Positions 26,650 to 35,015 are shown, numbered from the stretch's first letter. The stretch: DNA of 64,000 nt from Flavobacterium potami (GCF_020026915.1 NZ_JAINUY010000003.1:584678-648677); one strand, 5' to 3'. Made by a program: numbers and translations. Notes: generated by a model from the letters alone, not told the origin.

Positions 26650-27222
26650 ATGAACCATAACCCAAACGACGATTCCAATTATCAATTTGAAATTGATGCT
26701 AAACTAAAAGAAACCTACAAAAATGCAGAAAGAATTTTCGGTTCTAATCCTGAAACGATAAAAAAAATAGCCAAAAACTCCTTAATATTTGGAATCATAA
26801 TCATGATTATCAGTATTAAAGCGCTGCTTTCATTAATTGTTATGTTCAGAATTAATTTATGGACTTTTATATTTGCTGCCGGTGCATTTATGGTGTACAC
26901 TTCCATTTATCTTCGCAAAAACATTTTAAAATTTCCTGTTTTAATTGTGTATAACGACGAAATCCTTTTTAAAAAACAAAAGTATTTCGGAAAACTTAAA
27001 ATACTAAGTCTCTATAATTTATATAGTAATACAGATTTCGAATCTTTAGATCGAAACGATTTGAAAAGTGTAATAATGCCAACTGGAATATTCAATACGG
27101 CCGATTTATGCGTGGAAACAACTCTGGAAGAATCGAAGGTTTTTCTAATGATCAATGCAGAAAAAGAATATCTAAATCATATTGCTTTTTATCTTGCGGC
27201 TTACATTAAAAACAAACCTTAA
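26650..27222 (+). CDS. Membrane protein of unknown function, STM3941-like
   Basis: 190 residues. Polar N-terminus, two membrane helices (NSLIFGIIIMIISIKALLSL and LWTFIFAAGAFMVYTSIYL), then a beta-rich cytoplasmic domain beginning PVLIVYNDEILFKKQKYFGK. This helix-pair plus PH-like domain resembles the STM3941/YcxB type of hypothetical proteins. No function can be given. Its stop is one base before the convergent stop of the next gene, with no terminator visible. Confidence 0.55.
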   Translation: MNHNPNDDSNYQFEIDAKLKETYKNAERIFGSNPETIKKIAKNSLIFGIIIMIISIKALLSLIVMFRINLWTFIFAAGAFMVYTSIYLRKNILKFPVLIVYNDEILFKKQKYFGKLKILSLYNLYSNTDFESLDRNDLKSVIMPTGIFNTADLCVETTLEESKVFLMINAEKEYLNHIAFYLAAYIKNKP

Positions 27223-27223
27223 A

Positions 27224-27862
27224 TCAGAGCGAAATAATTTGACTTAATTCTAGCGTAAATGTCCCAGCAGAAAACTCTTTTGGGGCTTTTACCAATTTGC
27301 TTGCTAAAAGCAAAGTTGAGATGGGTTTTAGATTTTTAAAAAGTCCAATTGCATTGAATATTTTAATCACATTGACAGAAATTTTTTCGCCCACGCGATC
27401 TGTATTTTCGCGAATAAGCGGTCCCGGTCTGAAAATAATATATTGTGGGAAATGAAGACTTTCCAGATTTTCTTCCAATTTTCCTTTCATCATAGAATAA
27501 AAAACATTGCTTTTTGATGAAGCGCCATAAGACGAAACCAAAACTAAAGAATTGACATGATTTTCTTTCGCGACAGCAGCAAATTGAGCGGGAATATCAA
27601 AGTCAATTTTCCACTGATCGTCTTTTGAACCTGCATCTTTTAAAGTTGTTCCTAGACATGAAAAGAGAACATCTCCTGTAATTAAATCCTTAAACGAATC
27701 CATTTTCGAGAAATCAACAATATGCTCCGTCAATTTAGAATGTGATTTTCCTGTTGCACGTCTTACAAAAATGGAAACTTCGGCATAATCATTACTTTTT
27801 AAAAGCAAATCGACCAATTCTTTTCCTGTAGCGCCTGTTGCTCCAATTACCAATGCTTTCAT
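27224..27862 (-). CDS. NAD(P)-binding Rossmann-fold oxidoreductase, atypical SDR
   Basis: 212 residues. N-terminal nucleotide-binding glycines in MKALVIGATGATGKEL; VLFSCLGTTLKDAGSKDDQW and SLVLVSSYGASSKSNVFYS follow the HTATIP2-like or NAD(P)H-binding epimerase pattern. There is no typical YxxxK pair in the right place (YSMMKGKLE is the nearest). Substrate unknown. Single gene. Confidence 0.83.
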   Translation of the reverse strand: MKALVIGATGATGKELVDLLLKSNDYAEVSIFVRRATGKSHSKLTEHIVDFSKMDSFKDLITGDVLFSCLGTTLKDAGSKDDQWKIDFDIPAQFAAVAKENHVNSLVLVSSYGASSKSNVFYSMMKGKLEENLESLHFPQYIIFRPGPLIRENTDRVGEKISVNVIKIFNAIGLFKNLKPISTLLLASKLVKAPKEFSAGTFTLELSQIISL

Positions 27863-28038
27863 AATCTTACGGATTTTGAAAGTAAATATAACAATCTTTT
27901 TAATTGAAAAAACCCTCTACAAATTAGTAAAGAAGCAAAATCTTTAGCCGACTGAAATATTTCGCTTTTTTGACCATTGTATATTGTCAAAGATTTCATA
28001 TCGTTCAGCGAATACTTTCCTATAACGCTTGTAAAATC

Positions 28039-29328
28039 TTATAAGTGTTGCTGAATTAAAGCCTCAATTTCAGGTGTAGAAGGTCTTGGCGCATCTTTAT
28101 GGATAATTTTTCCATCTTTTCCTAATAAGACAAAACGCGGAATTGTAGTTACATTAATTTGCTTTAACAACTCGTCTTTTTCAGATTTTGCTATTAAAAC
28201 ACTATTCTCTGAGTTTAAAATATCTTTATACTCTGCCATTGCTTTTTTCCATGAATTGGCACTTTTATCAATAGAAACAAACACAAAAGCGACATAGGTA
28301 TATTTGTTCATTAGTTTTTTTTCGCTTGGAAATTCTTCACGGCAAGGCATACACCAAGAAGCCCAAAAATCAATCAAAACTAATTTCCCTTCGTGTTTTT
28401 TTACTATTTCTTTTAAAACTAAAGGCGTGACAGCCGTTTTTAGCTCATCTTCTACATGAGCAACATAAGTCTGGTCTTTGCAATGTTCTCTAAATATTTC
28501 GAGCGCTTTTGCATCAAAAGGAACTTTCTGATCCCGAATACTTAACGGATAAGAAATAGTAGCGTATAATAAATAATCTTTAATATTTTGGTTATTGAAA
28601 TTTTTAGAAATGAATTCCATTTCACTTGAAAGACTTTTTTTCAAACCTAAAAATTTCATTCTTTTCTGAACATAATTCTGAAGTAATTCTCTGTAATCCT
28701 GTACATCAAGTAAAACATGAGCCTGGTCAAAACTTTTTTCTATTGCTGTAAATGTATTCGGATTCAAGGTTGGAACTTCCAATTCATTATATAAAGTTAA
28801 ACTCCAATAAGTTGCAGAAAAATAATCGTAGAATTCTTTAGAAAGCTTACTTTCTTTATAATACGTTTCTAAAAGTTCTTTTTCCTTCGTGTAATTTTTA
28901 TCAAAATAGCTGTTGATTTTGGCAGCAACCATAATAATTTTCAATTGATTATAACTGGGAAGATTTTTAGTTGCTCCATACTTCTTAAAACGTTCGTTCT
29001 CGAATTCCGATTCCGATTTACGAATAGGATTTGTTGCGCAATAGTAATGGATTAAACCGGTTTTATCCACATCAAATTCTATATTTTCATTTGATGAAGC
29101 ATAAATAGAAGTGGCTCTGTTAATATCATTGCAATTAACAATCGAATTATTGTCTACTTTTAATTCTCTATTATTTGTACTTAAAACTGCCCTATCGGAA
29201 CTATTTACTCTTGATTGAGAAGTAAAATTTATGATGCCTTCATTGGTTCCAACATATTTTACGGTAATCTGCGCAAATGAAGCGGCCGAAATCAATAAAA
29301 ACAAAAGCGTCTTGTTTAGTTTGTACAT
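28039..29328 (-). CDS. TlpA-like thiol-disulfide oxidoreductase with large N-terminal domain
   Basis: 429 residues from the ATG at 29328, where a clean signal peptide begins (MYKLNKTLLFLLISAASFA). About 280 residues of helical sequence of unknown role precede a C-terminal thioredoxin fold with the redox pair in ASWCMPCREEF and the cis-proline IPRFVLLGKDG. It would work in the periplasm, reducing or oxidising envelope proteins. Such extended TlpA proteins are abundant in Bacteroidota. No redox partner adjoins. Confidence 0.85.
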   Translation of the reverse strand: MYKLNKTLLFLLISAASFAQITVKYVGTNEGIINFTSQSRVNSSDRAVLSTNNRELKVDNNSIVNCNDINRATSIYASSNENIEFDVDKTGLIHYYCATNPIRKSESEFENERFKKYGATKNLPSYNQLKIIMVAAKINSYFDKNYTKEKELLETYYKESKLSKEFYDYFSATYWSLTLYNELEVPTLNPNTFTAIEKSFDQAHVLLDVQDYRELLQNYVQKRMKFLGLKKSLSSEMEFISKNFNNQNIKDYLLYATISYPLSIRDQKVPFDAKALEIFREHCKDQTYVAHVEDELKTAVTPLVLKEIVKKHEGKLVLIDFWASWCMPCREEFPSEKKLMNKYTYVAFVFVSIDKSANSWKKAMAEYKDILNSENSVLIAKSEKDELLKQINVTTIPRFVLLGKDGKIIHKDAPRPSTPEIEALIQQHL

Positions 29329-29467
29329 GTGGTTTTTGAGTGGTTTAGTTAGCAAATAAAACTTCAAAATATTTACATTCAACATTTTAAAGATTTATTC
29401 AAAAATAATTACTTTCTTATTATTTACAAGAATATTCTTAATTATTTTTAAATACTGAACCAAACCC

Positions 29468-30370
29468 TCAATCGTGATTGACCATTTGTCTAAAAAGCAT
29501 TAATTGTCCGTCGTTATTTCGTTTCCAAATATTAATACTTTTCCCTTTTACATTGCCGTTTTTATCTCCATCGCTCCAGTCTACGCTGTAAAAACCAAAT
29601 TCTATAATTGCTTTTTTAGCCACAATAACGCCCGAAGTCTGAATAGAAATTTGATCGATACTCAAAGTTCCCGGCTTTTCATGTTCTGTAAAATAGGCTG
29701 TAATCTCTTTTTCTCCCGCTAGAATTGGTGTGTAATAGGTTAAATACATCGCATCTGGCATAAACATTTTAGCATGCTCTGCTCCTAATCTATTCTGAAC
29801 TAAATTTTTAATAGAACCGTTTCTTGTAATAACTTCTTTAATTGTTTGGTCTGATGAAATAAACTCTTTTGCTGCAGGAACTTTTGAGTCATCAATTTCA
29901 GGAATAAATCGATCATCAAAATAACTATTAGCTCCCCAGATTTCAGCCGCGATTGTCATTTTACTTTTAGAAACTTTCCTCCATAAAACCATATATTTTC
30001 CTGAATAGGTATAAGGTTTTAGATTCTTTACATCGAGGTTTTCAGTAAAATTTCCAATTTCCAAAATATAATCTTCAAAATCCTGCAAATCGATAATTGT
30101 TTTTTGATAAGATAGGACTTTTGCCTGCGTTAACCATTGTTGGTAGAAATCACTGATTACCTGCTTTCCAACTCTTTGCCTACTGTGTTCAGGCATTAAT
30201 ACAGATTGATTCGTATACGATTGTAGTATTACATCTTTGTTGTTTTCAACTAAGGCTTTTACAAAAACAGTATTATAATTTTCTAGCTGTTTTTGAATAT
30301 TTGAATCCATTTTAATTTCTTGTGCAAAAACACTAGCCGTCAAAAGAAGAAAATCTAAACTAAATTTCAT
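29468..30370 (-). CDS. Secreted protein with two SnoaL/NTF2-like domains
   Basis: 300 residues with a signal peptide (MKFSLDFLLLTASVFAQEI). Two successive cone-shaped NTF2-like repeats: the first at about 25-150 (NTVFVKALVENNKDVILQSY, HSRQRVGKQVISDFYQQWLT) and the second at about 170-300 (AKMFMPDAMYLTYYTPILAG, INIWKRNNDGQLMLFRQMVN), like DUF4440 proteins. These folds bind small ligands or act as isomerases; the role here is unknown. Confidence 0.72.
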   Translation of the reverse strand: MKFSLDFLLLTASVFAQEIKMDSNIQKQLENYNTVFVKALVENNKDVILQSYTNQSVLMPEHSRQRVGKQVISDFYQQWLTQAKVLSYQKTIIDLQDFEDYILEIGNFTENLDVKNLKPYTYSGKYMVLWRKVSKSKMTIAAEIWGANSYFDDRFIPEIDDSKVPAAKEFISSDQTIKEVITRNGSIKNLVQNRLGAEHAKMFMPDAMYLTYYTPILAGEKEITAYFTEHEKPGTLSIDQISIQTSGVIVAKKAIIEFGFYSVDWSDGDKNGNVKGKSINIWKRNNDGQLMLFRQMVNHD

Positions 30371-30397
30371 CTTAATAGTGTGTTTTTAATTAAAACA

Positions 30398-30405
30398 CAA
30401 ATATA
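30398..30405 (-). promoter_or_regulatory. Predicted -7 element for the SnoaL-like gene
   Basis: Minus-strand TATATTTG fits TAnnTTTG, 28 bases before the start. Confidence 0.45.
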
Positions 30406-30469
30406 CAATATTGATATACAGTATTTTAAAACCAAAACATTATTCAAAAATAATAACCTAAATAATATT

Positions 30470-30526
30470 ATCTGCTAAATCTGCAAGAATATTTACGCTC
30501 TCGCAGATTTGGCTGATTTAGCAGAT
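30470..30526. repeat. GCAGATT-family inverted repeat, copy 3
   Basis: In the 358-base divergent gap 30371-30728, ATCTGCTAAATCTGC (30470-30484) faces a 24-base arm at 30503-30526; the arms match except for a 9-base insertion in the right one. A T8 run follows. The remainder is AT-rich, apart from the dyad at 30664. Confidence 0.7.
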
Positions 30527-30663
30527 TTTTTTTAATTCTTTACGACAAATTCGAAGAATTTGTGGCAAACTTTCAATTTTATAAAAACCCAAAAAGAAAG
30601 TTAATTTTTCTAAAAATAATGCTTTACAAGGCAATAATTCGTGGTATAAAATGTTTATATATA

Positions 30664-30686
30664 AAGATCATGATGCATCTGATCTT
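30664..30686. promoter_or_regulatory. Dyad upstream of the secreted protein gene
   Basis: AAGATCA and TGATCTT are perfect arms separated by 9 bases, 43 bases before the ATG at 30729. Could be an operator or leader hairpin; no -7 consensus is near. Confidence 0.3.
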
Positions 30687-30728
30687 GCTTAAAATCAACA
30701 CCCCCCACTAGATTAATACTGTAAAAAC

Positions 30729-31322
30729 ATGAAAAAAATATTTTTGATAATCGCCTTTGCTTCTTTTTCATTGCAGGGATTTTCACAAGAACTAAACAAT
30801 AAATTCAAAACTATTCCAGCAAAAGATCCTGCTGTAAAAGAAGTTATTCCGCCAAAAGAAGCTGCTCCAAAAGAGAATCCGCCAGCAATTGTAGAAAAGC
30901 CCAAAACTTTAGATGTTAATCCAGATGAGCTTTTTGCAAATAGAAATCTGTACAAACAAGAATCTAATGTTGAAGGGATTTATTATAGAAGAAACCAGTT
31001 TTTAGGAAACATAACTACCACAGCCGTTTATTCTACTATTATGTATCGTGACGCTGCTTTTGTAGACGGTGATAAAGTAAAAGTATATCTTAACGATCAG
31101 GTGCTGGAACCTGAAGTTTCGTTAACTTCTGATTTTAAAAGCGTCAAAATAAATTTGGTAAAAGGAGTCAATAAAATTGATATTGAGGCTTTAAACGAAG
31201 GTTTTGCCTCTCCAAACACAGCCGAATTTAAGGTTTACGACGACAAAGGTCAGGTTATTTCGTCAAGCGAATGGAATGTTGGTACGGGCTACAAGGCTGT
31301 AATTGTTTTAATTAAAGAATAA
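30729..31322 (+). CDS. Secreted protein of unknown function
   Basis: 197 residues. Signal peptide (MKKIFLIIAFASFSLQGFSQ), a proline/lysine/glutamate-rich linker (about 28-62), then a beta-rich domain from LFANRNLYKQESNVEGIYYR to the end (VYLNDQVLEPEVSLTSDF, VKGVNKIDIEALNEGFASP) that looks like an immunoglobulin-like sandwich. I do not recognise the family. A strong terminator follows. Confidence 0.65.
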   Translation: MKKIFLIIAFASFSLQGFSQELNNKFKTIPAKDPAVKEVIPPKEAAPKENPPAIVEKPKTLDVNPDELFANRNLYKQESNVEGIYYRRNQFLGNITTTAVYSTIMYRDAAFVDGDKVKVYLNDQVLEPEVSLTSDFKSVKINLVKGVNKIDIEALNEGFASPNTAEFKVYDDKGQVISSSEWNVGTGYKAVIVLIKE

Positions 31323-31362
31323 TTTTTAGGAAAAAGAAAAATTGTAATCATTAAAAAGACCT

Positions 31363-31388
31363 AAAACTGCTGATTTCAGCAGTTTTTT
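31363..31388 (+). terminator. Intrinsic terminator after the secreted protein gene
   Basis: AAAACTGCTGA pairs perfectly with TCAGCAGTTTT around a TT-rich turn, with T residues after. Confidence 0.88.
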
Positions 31389-31405
31389 ATTGTATATATG
31401 TAGCC

Positions 31406-31417
31406 AACTACGTAGTT
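31406..31417. promoter_or_regulatory. Candidate MarR operator, perfect palindrome
   Basis: AACTACGTAGTT is a perfect 12-bp palindrome, flanked by GTAGCC on the left. It overlaps the -7 element at 31413-31420, so a bound dimer would block transcription of the GNAT-MarR operon. Confidence 0.6.
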
Positions 31418-31420
31418 TTG
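31413..31420 (+). promoter_or_regulatory. Predicted -7 element for the GNAT-MarR operon
   Basis: TAGTTTTG fits TAnnTTTG; an ATTG at 31389-31392 lies 20 bases upstream, near the expected -33 spacing. Leader to the ATG at 31447 is about 20 bases. Confidence 0.55.
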
Positions 31421-31446
31421 TACCTATATTTAAATTCCAATTAAAA

Positions 31447-31932
31447 ATGAAGATCCAATCCATACAAAACGAGTACGAAAATGAAATCATAGATTTGATT
31501 TTAAACATCCAACAAAAAGAGTTTAATGTTCCTGTAACTTTAGAAGATCAACCGGATTTGTTGGATATTCATAATTTTTATTTTAAACCAGGCGGTACTT
31601 TTCTCGGAGCATTTATAGAAGGTCAATTGGTTGGAACTATTGCTTTAGTAAAGTTCAATTCTGAAGCTGCTGCCATCAGAAAAATGTTTGTTAAGAAAGA
31701 ATACCGAGGCAAAGAATTTCAGATTGCACAACAATTATTAGAGCAATTGATTGCCTACAGCGAAGAAAACGGAATTAAAAACTTATATTTAGGAACGGTT
31801 TCTATATTACAGGCAGCTTTGCGATTTTATGAAAAGAATAACTTTGTTACAATTTCAAAAGAAGCACTTCCTGTTGATTTTCCTTTAATGAAACCGGATA
31901 ATGTTTTTTGCCATTTAAAATTAAATCAATAG
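31447..31932 (+). CDS. GNAT N-acetyltransferase
   Basis: 161 residues from the ATG at 31447; longer in-frame starts lie upstream of the predicted promoter. Acetyl-CoA loop IRKMFVKKEYRGKEFQIAQQ, then LYLGTVSILQAALRFYEKNN as the C-terminal GNAT signature. Two bases separate its stop from the MarR start, so the pair is one operon. The substrate may be the compound sensed by the regulator, for instance an antibiotic or amine; this is inference. Confidence 0.87.
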   Translation: MKIQSIQNEYENEIIDLILNIQQKEFNVPVTLEDQPDLLDIHNFYFKPGGTFLGAFIEGQLVGTIALVKFNSEAAAIRKMFVKKEYRGKEFQIAQQLLEQLIAYSEENGIKNLYLGTVSILQAALRFYEKNNFVTISKEALPVDFPLMKPDNVFCHLKLNQ

Positions 31933-31934
31933 TG

Positions 31935-32432
31935 ATGAATATAATTGATGAAATAGGCATTTTGGCCATATCAACACGATTACAGCGACTGAGCGAACAA
32001 TTGCGCAAAGACGGCGCCTTGATCTACAAATCTTTTGATATTGATTTTGAACCAAAATGGTTTCCGGTTATTTACACTTTACATGTAAAAGAAATGTTGA
32101 GCGTTGTAGAAATTGCCAGCGAAATTGGTTACAGCCATCCATCAACCATTAGTTTATTGAAAGAACTGGAAAAACAAAAACTAATCAGTTCCAGAAAAGA
32201 CAAGCAGGACGAACGCAAAAGACTCATTATACTTACTCCAAAAGGAAAAGAGCTTGTAATAAAAATGCAGCCAGTATGGAATGTCATAAAAAAGGCATTA
32301 AATGAAATTACCGACAACCAAAATAATCTACTGAAAGCAATCGAAGAAGCCGAACAAAATTTAACCCGTAAAGGTTTCCTTCAAAGAGCTTTAGAACTAA
32401 AAACCGAGACTGGGACTAAAAACCGAGACTGA
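31935..32432 (+). CDS. MarR-family transcriptional regulator
   Basis: 165 residues from the ATG at 31935. Winged helix with VVEIASEIGYSHPSTISLLK and the wing SSRKDKQDERKRLIILTPKG, typical of MarR. It probably represses its own operon at the palindrome upstream. The last codons (TETGTKNRD) and the stop are written by a GACT-rich tandem array that continues past the gene, so the natural C-terminus may have been altered by array growth. Confidence 0.9.
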   Translation: MNIIDEIGILAISTRLQRLSEQLRKDGALIYKSFDIDFEPKWFPVIYTLHVKEMLSVVEIASEIGYSHPSTISLLKELEKQKLISSRKDKQDERKRLIILTPKGKELVIKMQPVWNVIKKALNEITDNQNNLLKAIEEAEQNLTRKGFLQRALELKTETGTKNRD

Positions 32433-32456
32433 GACTAAAAACTGAGACTAAAAAAC
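32396..32456. repeat. Tandem array of GACTAAAAACYGA units (site B)
   Basis: Three to four imperfect copies of a unit GAGACTAAAAACTGAGACT. The array begins inside the 3' end of the MarR gene, supplies its stop, and ends at the stop of the convergent HxlR gene. Reverse-complemented it reads TTTTTAGTCTCAGTC, resembling the left edge of the CAGTCG array at 63874. Confidence 0.75.
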
Positions 32457-32812
32457 TACTCCTTTCCCGAAATCTTCTTTCTATGATTTGCCCCCCACTT
32501 TGCTAAAGAATCTATCACTTCTTTTAAAGTATGTCCATATTCAGTCAATTGATATTCGACGGTTATGGGTTGTGTATTAAGAACGGTTCTCGTTACTAGC
32601 TGGTTTTCTTCCAGATTTTTCAATTCGCGGCTTAACATCTTCCCTGAAATCCCTTCTACTTCCCTCAGTAAATCGGTAAATCTTAGTTTATTAAAACACA
32701 AAGATGCAATAATAGAAATTTTCCATCTTCCGTTCAAAATATACATCGCATCATGCACAGACATAATATGTTGTGTACATCTTTTTGGATCGTGTTTCGG
32801 CTCTTTTATCAT
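32456..32812 (-). CDS. HxlR-family transcriptional regulator
   Basis: 118 residues, full length. MSVHDAMYILNGRWKISIIA, RFTDLLREVEGISGKMLSRE and the ending LAKWGANHRKK are the usual HxlR pattern, with one N-terminal cysteine (KRCTQH) as in redox- or quinone-sensing members. Divergent from a nitroreductase-family gene, the typical arrangement for HxlR regulators that respond to reactive electrophiles or oxidants. Confidence 0.92.
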   Translation of the reverse strand: MIKEPKHDPKRCTQHIMSVHDAMYILNGRWKISIIASLCFNKLRFTDLLREVEGISGKMLSRELKNLEENQLVTRTVLNTQPITVEYQLTEYGHTLKEVIDSLAKWGANHRKKISGKE

Positions 32813-32831
32813 AGAATGTTAGTTAGTTACC

Positions 32832-32860
32832 CCGATGTTACAGTTACTTTTGGTAATCGG
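32832..32860. promoter_or_regulatory. Candidate HxlR operator
   Basis: CCGATGTTAC and GGTAATCGG form an imperfect dyad (one extra base in the left arm) with a 10-base centre, plus a repeated AGTTAC half-motif, between the divergent HxlR and nitroreductase genes. Confidence 0.4.
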
Positions 32861-32885
32861 ATGACAAAAATACACTTAAAGTCTT

Positions 32886-32893
32886 TACATTTG
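32886..32893 (+). promoter_or_regulatory. Predicted -7 element for the nitroreductase gene
   Basis: TACATTTG fits TAnnTTTG, 27 bases before the ATG at 32920 and just downstream of the candidate HxlR operator. Confidence 0.55.
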
Positions 32894-32919
32894 AATACAA
32901 TTTTAATCAATTAAATAAA

Positions 32920-33552
32920 ATGGCCTTAATAGATGCACTAAAGTGGCGTTACGCTACAAAAAAAATGAACGGACAAGCTGTTCCGCAAGAAAAAGTAGAT
33001 TACATTCTTGAAGCTGCAAAACTAGCTCCTTCTTCTTCAGGATTACAACCATACAAAGTATTTGTTGTTACGAATCCAGAATTAAAAGAAAAATTAAGAG
33101 CCGTAAGTTTCGATCAAAGTCAGGTTACAGAAGCTTCTCACGTTTTAGTTTGGGCAGCTTGGGATGGTTACAGCATTGACAAAATCTCTTCTGTTTTTGA
33201 AAGAACTACAACAGAAAGAGGAATTCCTGCAAGTGCAATGGACGAATACAAACAAAGACTTTGGGGAATGTACGAGCCACTTGGACAAGAATGGCACGCC
33301 AATCATGCTGCAAAACAAGCTTACATTTCTTTTGGTTTAGCTATTGCAGCTGCTGCAGAAAAAGAAGTAGACACCACTCCAATGGAAGGTTTTATTCCTG
33401 CTGAAGTAGATAAATTGTTAGGTTTAAATGAACTTGGACTTAAAAGTGTTTTGATTTTACCACTTGGCTACAGAGATGAAGCAAACGACTGGCTGGTAAA
33501 TCTAAAAAAGGTAAGAACACCGCAAGCTGACTTTATTACAGAAATCAAATAA
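32920..33552 (+). CDS. Nitroreductase-family NAD(P)H-dependent oxidoreductase
   Basis: 210 residues, close to NfsB-type enzymes. FMN-site residues appear at RYATKKM (start), APSSSGLQPYKVFVVTNPEL and LPLGYRDEANDWLVNLKKVR (end). Expected to be a cytoplasmic FMN dimer reducing nitroaromatics or quinones with NAD(P)H. Probable target of the divergent HxlR regulator. Followed by a strong terminator. Confidence 0.92.
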   Translation: MALIDALKWRYATKKMNGQAVPQEKVDYILEAAKLAPSSSGLQPYKVFVVTNPELKEKLRAVSFDQSQVTEASHVLVWAAWDGYSIDKISSVFERTTTERGIPASAMDEYKQRLWGMYEPLGQEWHANHAAKQAYISFGLAIAAAAEKEVDTTPMEGFIPAEVDKLLGLNELGLKSVLILPLGYRDEANDWLVNLKKVRTPQADFITEIK

Positions 33553-33578
33553 GAAAATAGATTTTTTTATTTTTTATA

Positions 33579-33622
33579 AATGCTCCTGAAATTGCTGACA
33601 ATGCTTTTTCAGGAGCATTTTT
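33579..33622 (+). terminator. Intrinsic terminator after the nitroreductase gene
   Basis: ATGCTCCTGAAA pairs perfectly with TTTCAGGAGCAT around a 15-base loop, followed by T5. Confidence 0.87.
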
Positions 33623-33764
33623 CTATTTTAAAAAATTCATTTTCAGTTCATTTATATTTCAATTCAGCAAACTCAAAAAACACATTCTATTTTCTAGATG
33701 ATTTTTTAACAGTTCTAATAAAAAATAGGTACACAAAGCGGATAATTATATAATATGTTATAAG

Positions 33765-33772
33765 TAATTTTG
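33765..33772 (+). promoter_or_regulatory. Predicted -7 element
   Basis: TAATTTTG fits TAnnTTTG, 52 bases before the ATG at 33824. It lies at the 5' end of a longer open frame and argues for the later start. Confidence 0.45.
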
Positions 33773-33823
33773 CGCAATCCAAAACAATTCAATCATATTT
33801 ACAACAAATTAAAATCCTACATT

Positions 33824-34201
33824 ATGTCAGATTTTTTAACTCAATTTGGTGAAGACCTAAAGAAAAACGTCCCTGGTTTTATAGCTGTTTCTGTAGCTGA
33901 AATTGCAAGCGGTATGTCATACTATTCACAATCAGTTGTTGCAGATTTTGATCCTGAATTAGCATCGGCTTATAATCTTGAAGTGGTTAAAGCAAAAATG
34001 AATGCTATTAAGGCTCTAAACCTACAAGGACAGGTTGTTGACAACATTATGATCACGCTTAGCACGCAAATGCACATTATCGATGTATCTGACAATCAGC
34101 AGTATTTTATTTATTTAGCGGTAGATTCTACTAAAGCTAATTTAGGTATGACAAAATCTATCTTAAATAAATACAAGAAAGAAATCGCAACAAAATTGTA
34201 A
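33824..34201 (+). CDS. Small protein, possibly Roadblock/LC7-like
   Basis: 125 residues from the ATG at 33824. VPGFIAVSVAEIASGMSYYS, then a long helix and the strands ITLSTQMHIIDVSDNQQYFI with LAVDSTKANLGMTKSILNKY: order and hydrophobic pattern resemble the Roadblock/longin-type fold that binds small GTPases or sets up dimer scaffolds. No GTPase gene is adjacent. Family call is tentative. Confidence 0.5.
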   Translation: MSDFLTQFGEDLKKNVPGFIAVSVAEIASGMSYYSQSVVADFDPELASAYNLEVVKAKMNAIKALNLQGQVVDNIMITLSTQMHIIDVSDNQQYFIYLAVDSTKANLGMTKSILNKYKKEIATKL

Positions 34202-34324
34202 TACCTGTAATTTTTTGCCCCTTGAAGAGGAATATTCTATATTGAATGTTTCTCTTTATTTTTTTACAACAGTTTCAAACTTCTCTAAAATTTCTATATT
34301 TAGAAACTGAAAAGAACTGTTTAA

Positions 34325-34777
34325 ATGGAACTACGCGCCTATTTCGAAAAATATCCAGACGAAGCCACTTGTATTGAAGAACTCAAGAACAAGCGCTTAC
34401 AAAATGGTTTAATTTGCAAAAAATGCAATCACGATCAGCATTCTTTCAGAAGAAACGATTTGAAATTTCAATGTCGAAAATGCGGCAGTAGAATTAGTCT
34501 TAGATCAGGAACTGTCATGGAAAATTCGAATCTTCCTATTCGCTACTGGATGATCTGCATTGAATTAATGACTTTGACACATCGAAAAATGCCAATTCTC
34601 AAAATCCAATATTTATTAGGACACAAACGCTACGAACCCATCTGGCTGATGGTGCAAAAAATTCGTTTGGTCATGAAAATTAGAGACGATAAATACCGAT
34701 TAAGGGCTTATTCTGAATTTGATCCTGAATTCCTTCAAAAAATAGATAAATTGGCTTTGAAGAAGAAAGAGAAATAA
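34325..34777 (+). CDS. IS1595-type zinc-ribbon transposase N-terminal fragment
   Basis: 150 residues. Two CxxC pairs form a zinc ribbon (LICKKCNHDQ and FQCRKCGSRI), followed by SGTVMENSNLPIRYWM and PILKIQYLLGHKRYEPIWLM, the same order as the first half of IS1595-family transposases. The DDE nuclease domain that should follow is absent; the frame ends in a lysine-rich tail. I see no terminal inverted repeats or target duplication, but repeat arrays begin directly after the stop. Either a decayed transposase or a domesticated DNA-binding protein. Confidence 0.7.
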   Translation: MELRAYFEKYPDEATCIEELKNKRLQNGLICKKCNHDQHSFRRNDLKFQCRKCGSRISLRSGTVMENSNLPIRYWMICIELMTLTHRKMPILKIQYLLGHKRYEPIWLMVQKIRLVMKIRDDKYRLRAYSEFDPEFLQKIDKLALKKKEK

Positions 34778-34903
34778 TGGTTAATTGTTAATTGTTGATG
34801 GTTTATGGTTGATGGTTGATGGTTGATGGTTGATGGTTGGTGGTTGATTGTTAATTGTTAATTGTTAGTGGTGCTTTACTTGAAAAAAATATAGACAAAC
34901 AAA

Positions 34904-34968
34904 AAAGCCACAGATTAGAAGATTTAAATGATTTTAAAATCAGTGTTAATCTTTTAATCTGTGGCTTT
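34904..34968. repeat. Hairpin inside site C, GCAGATT-related copy 4
   Basis: AAAGCCACAGATTA (34904-34917) pairs exactly with TAATCTGTGGCTTT (34955-34968); pairing continues inward with one mismatch. The A-rich and T-rich edges would let it act as a terminator in both directions. Confidence 0.75.
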
Positions 34969-34991
34969 CAATTTATTGATAAAGAACTTAG

Positions 34992-35015
34992 CAGGCTTCG
35001 ACTTCGCTCAGCCTG
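34992..35015. repeat. REP-like short palindrome
   Basis: CAGGCT and AGCCTG arms enclose TCGACTTCGCTC, which is itself a partial dyad. GC content is far above the surroundings, which suggests a dispersed REP-type element instead of local drift. Confidence 0.6.

Noticed and set aside
30619..30711. Possible 30-codon peptide upstream of the secreted protein gene
   Set aside because: It spans the dyad at 30664, has no start context and shows no protein-like pattern; more likely leader sequence.
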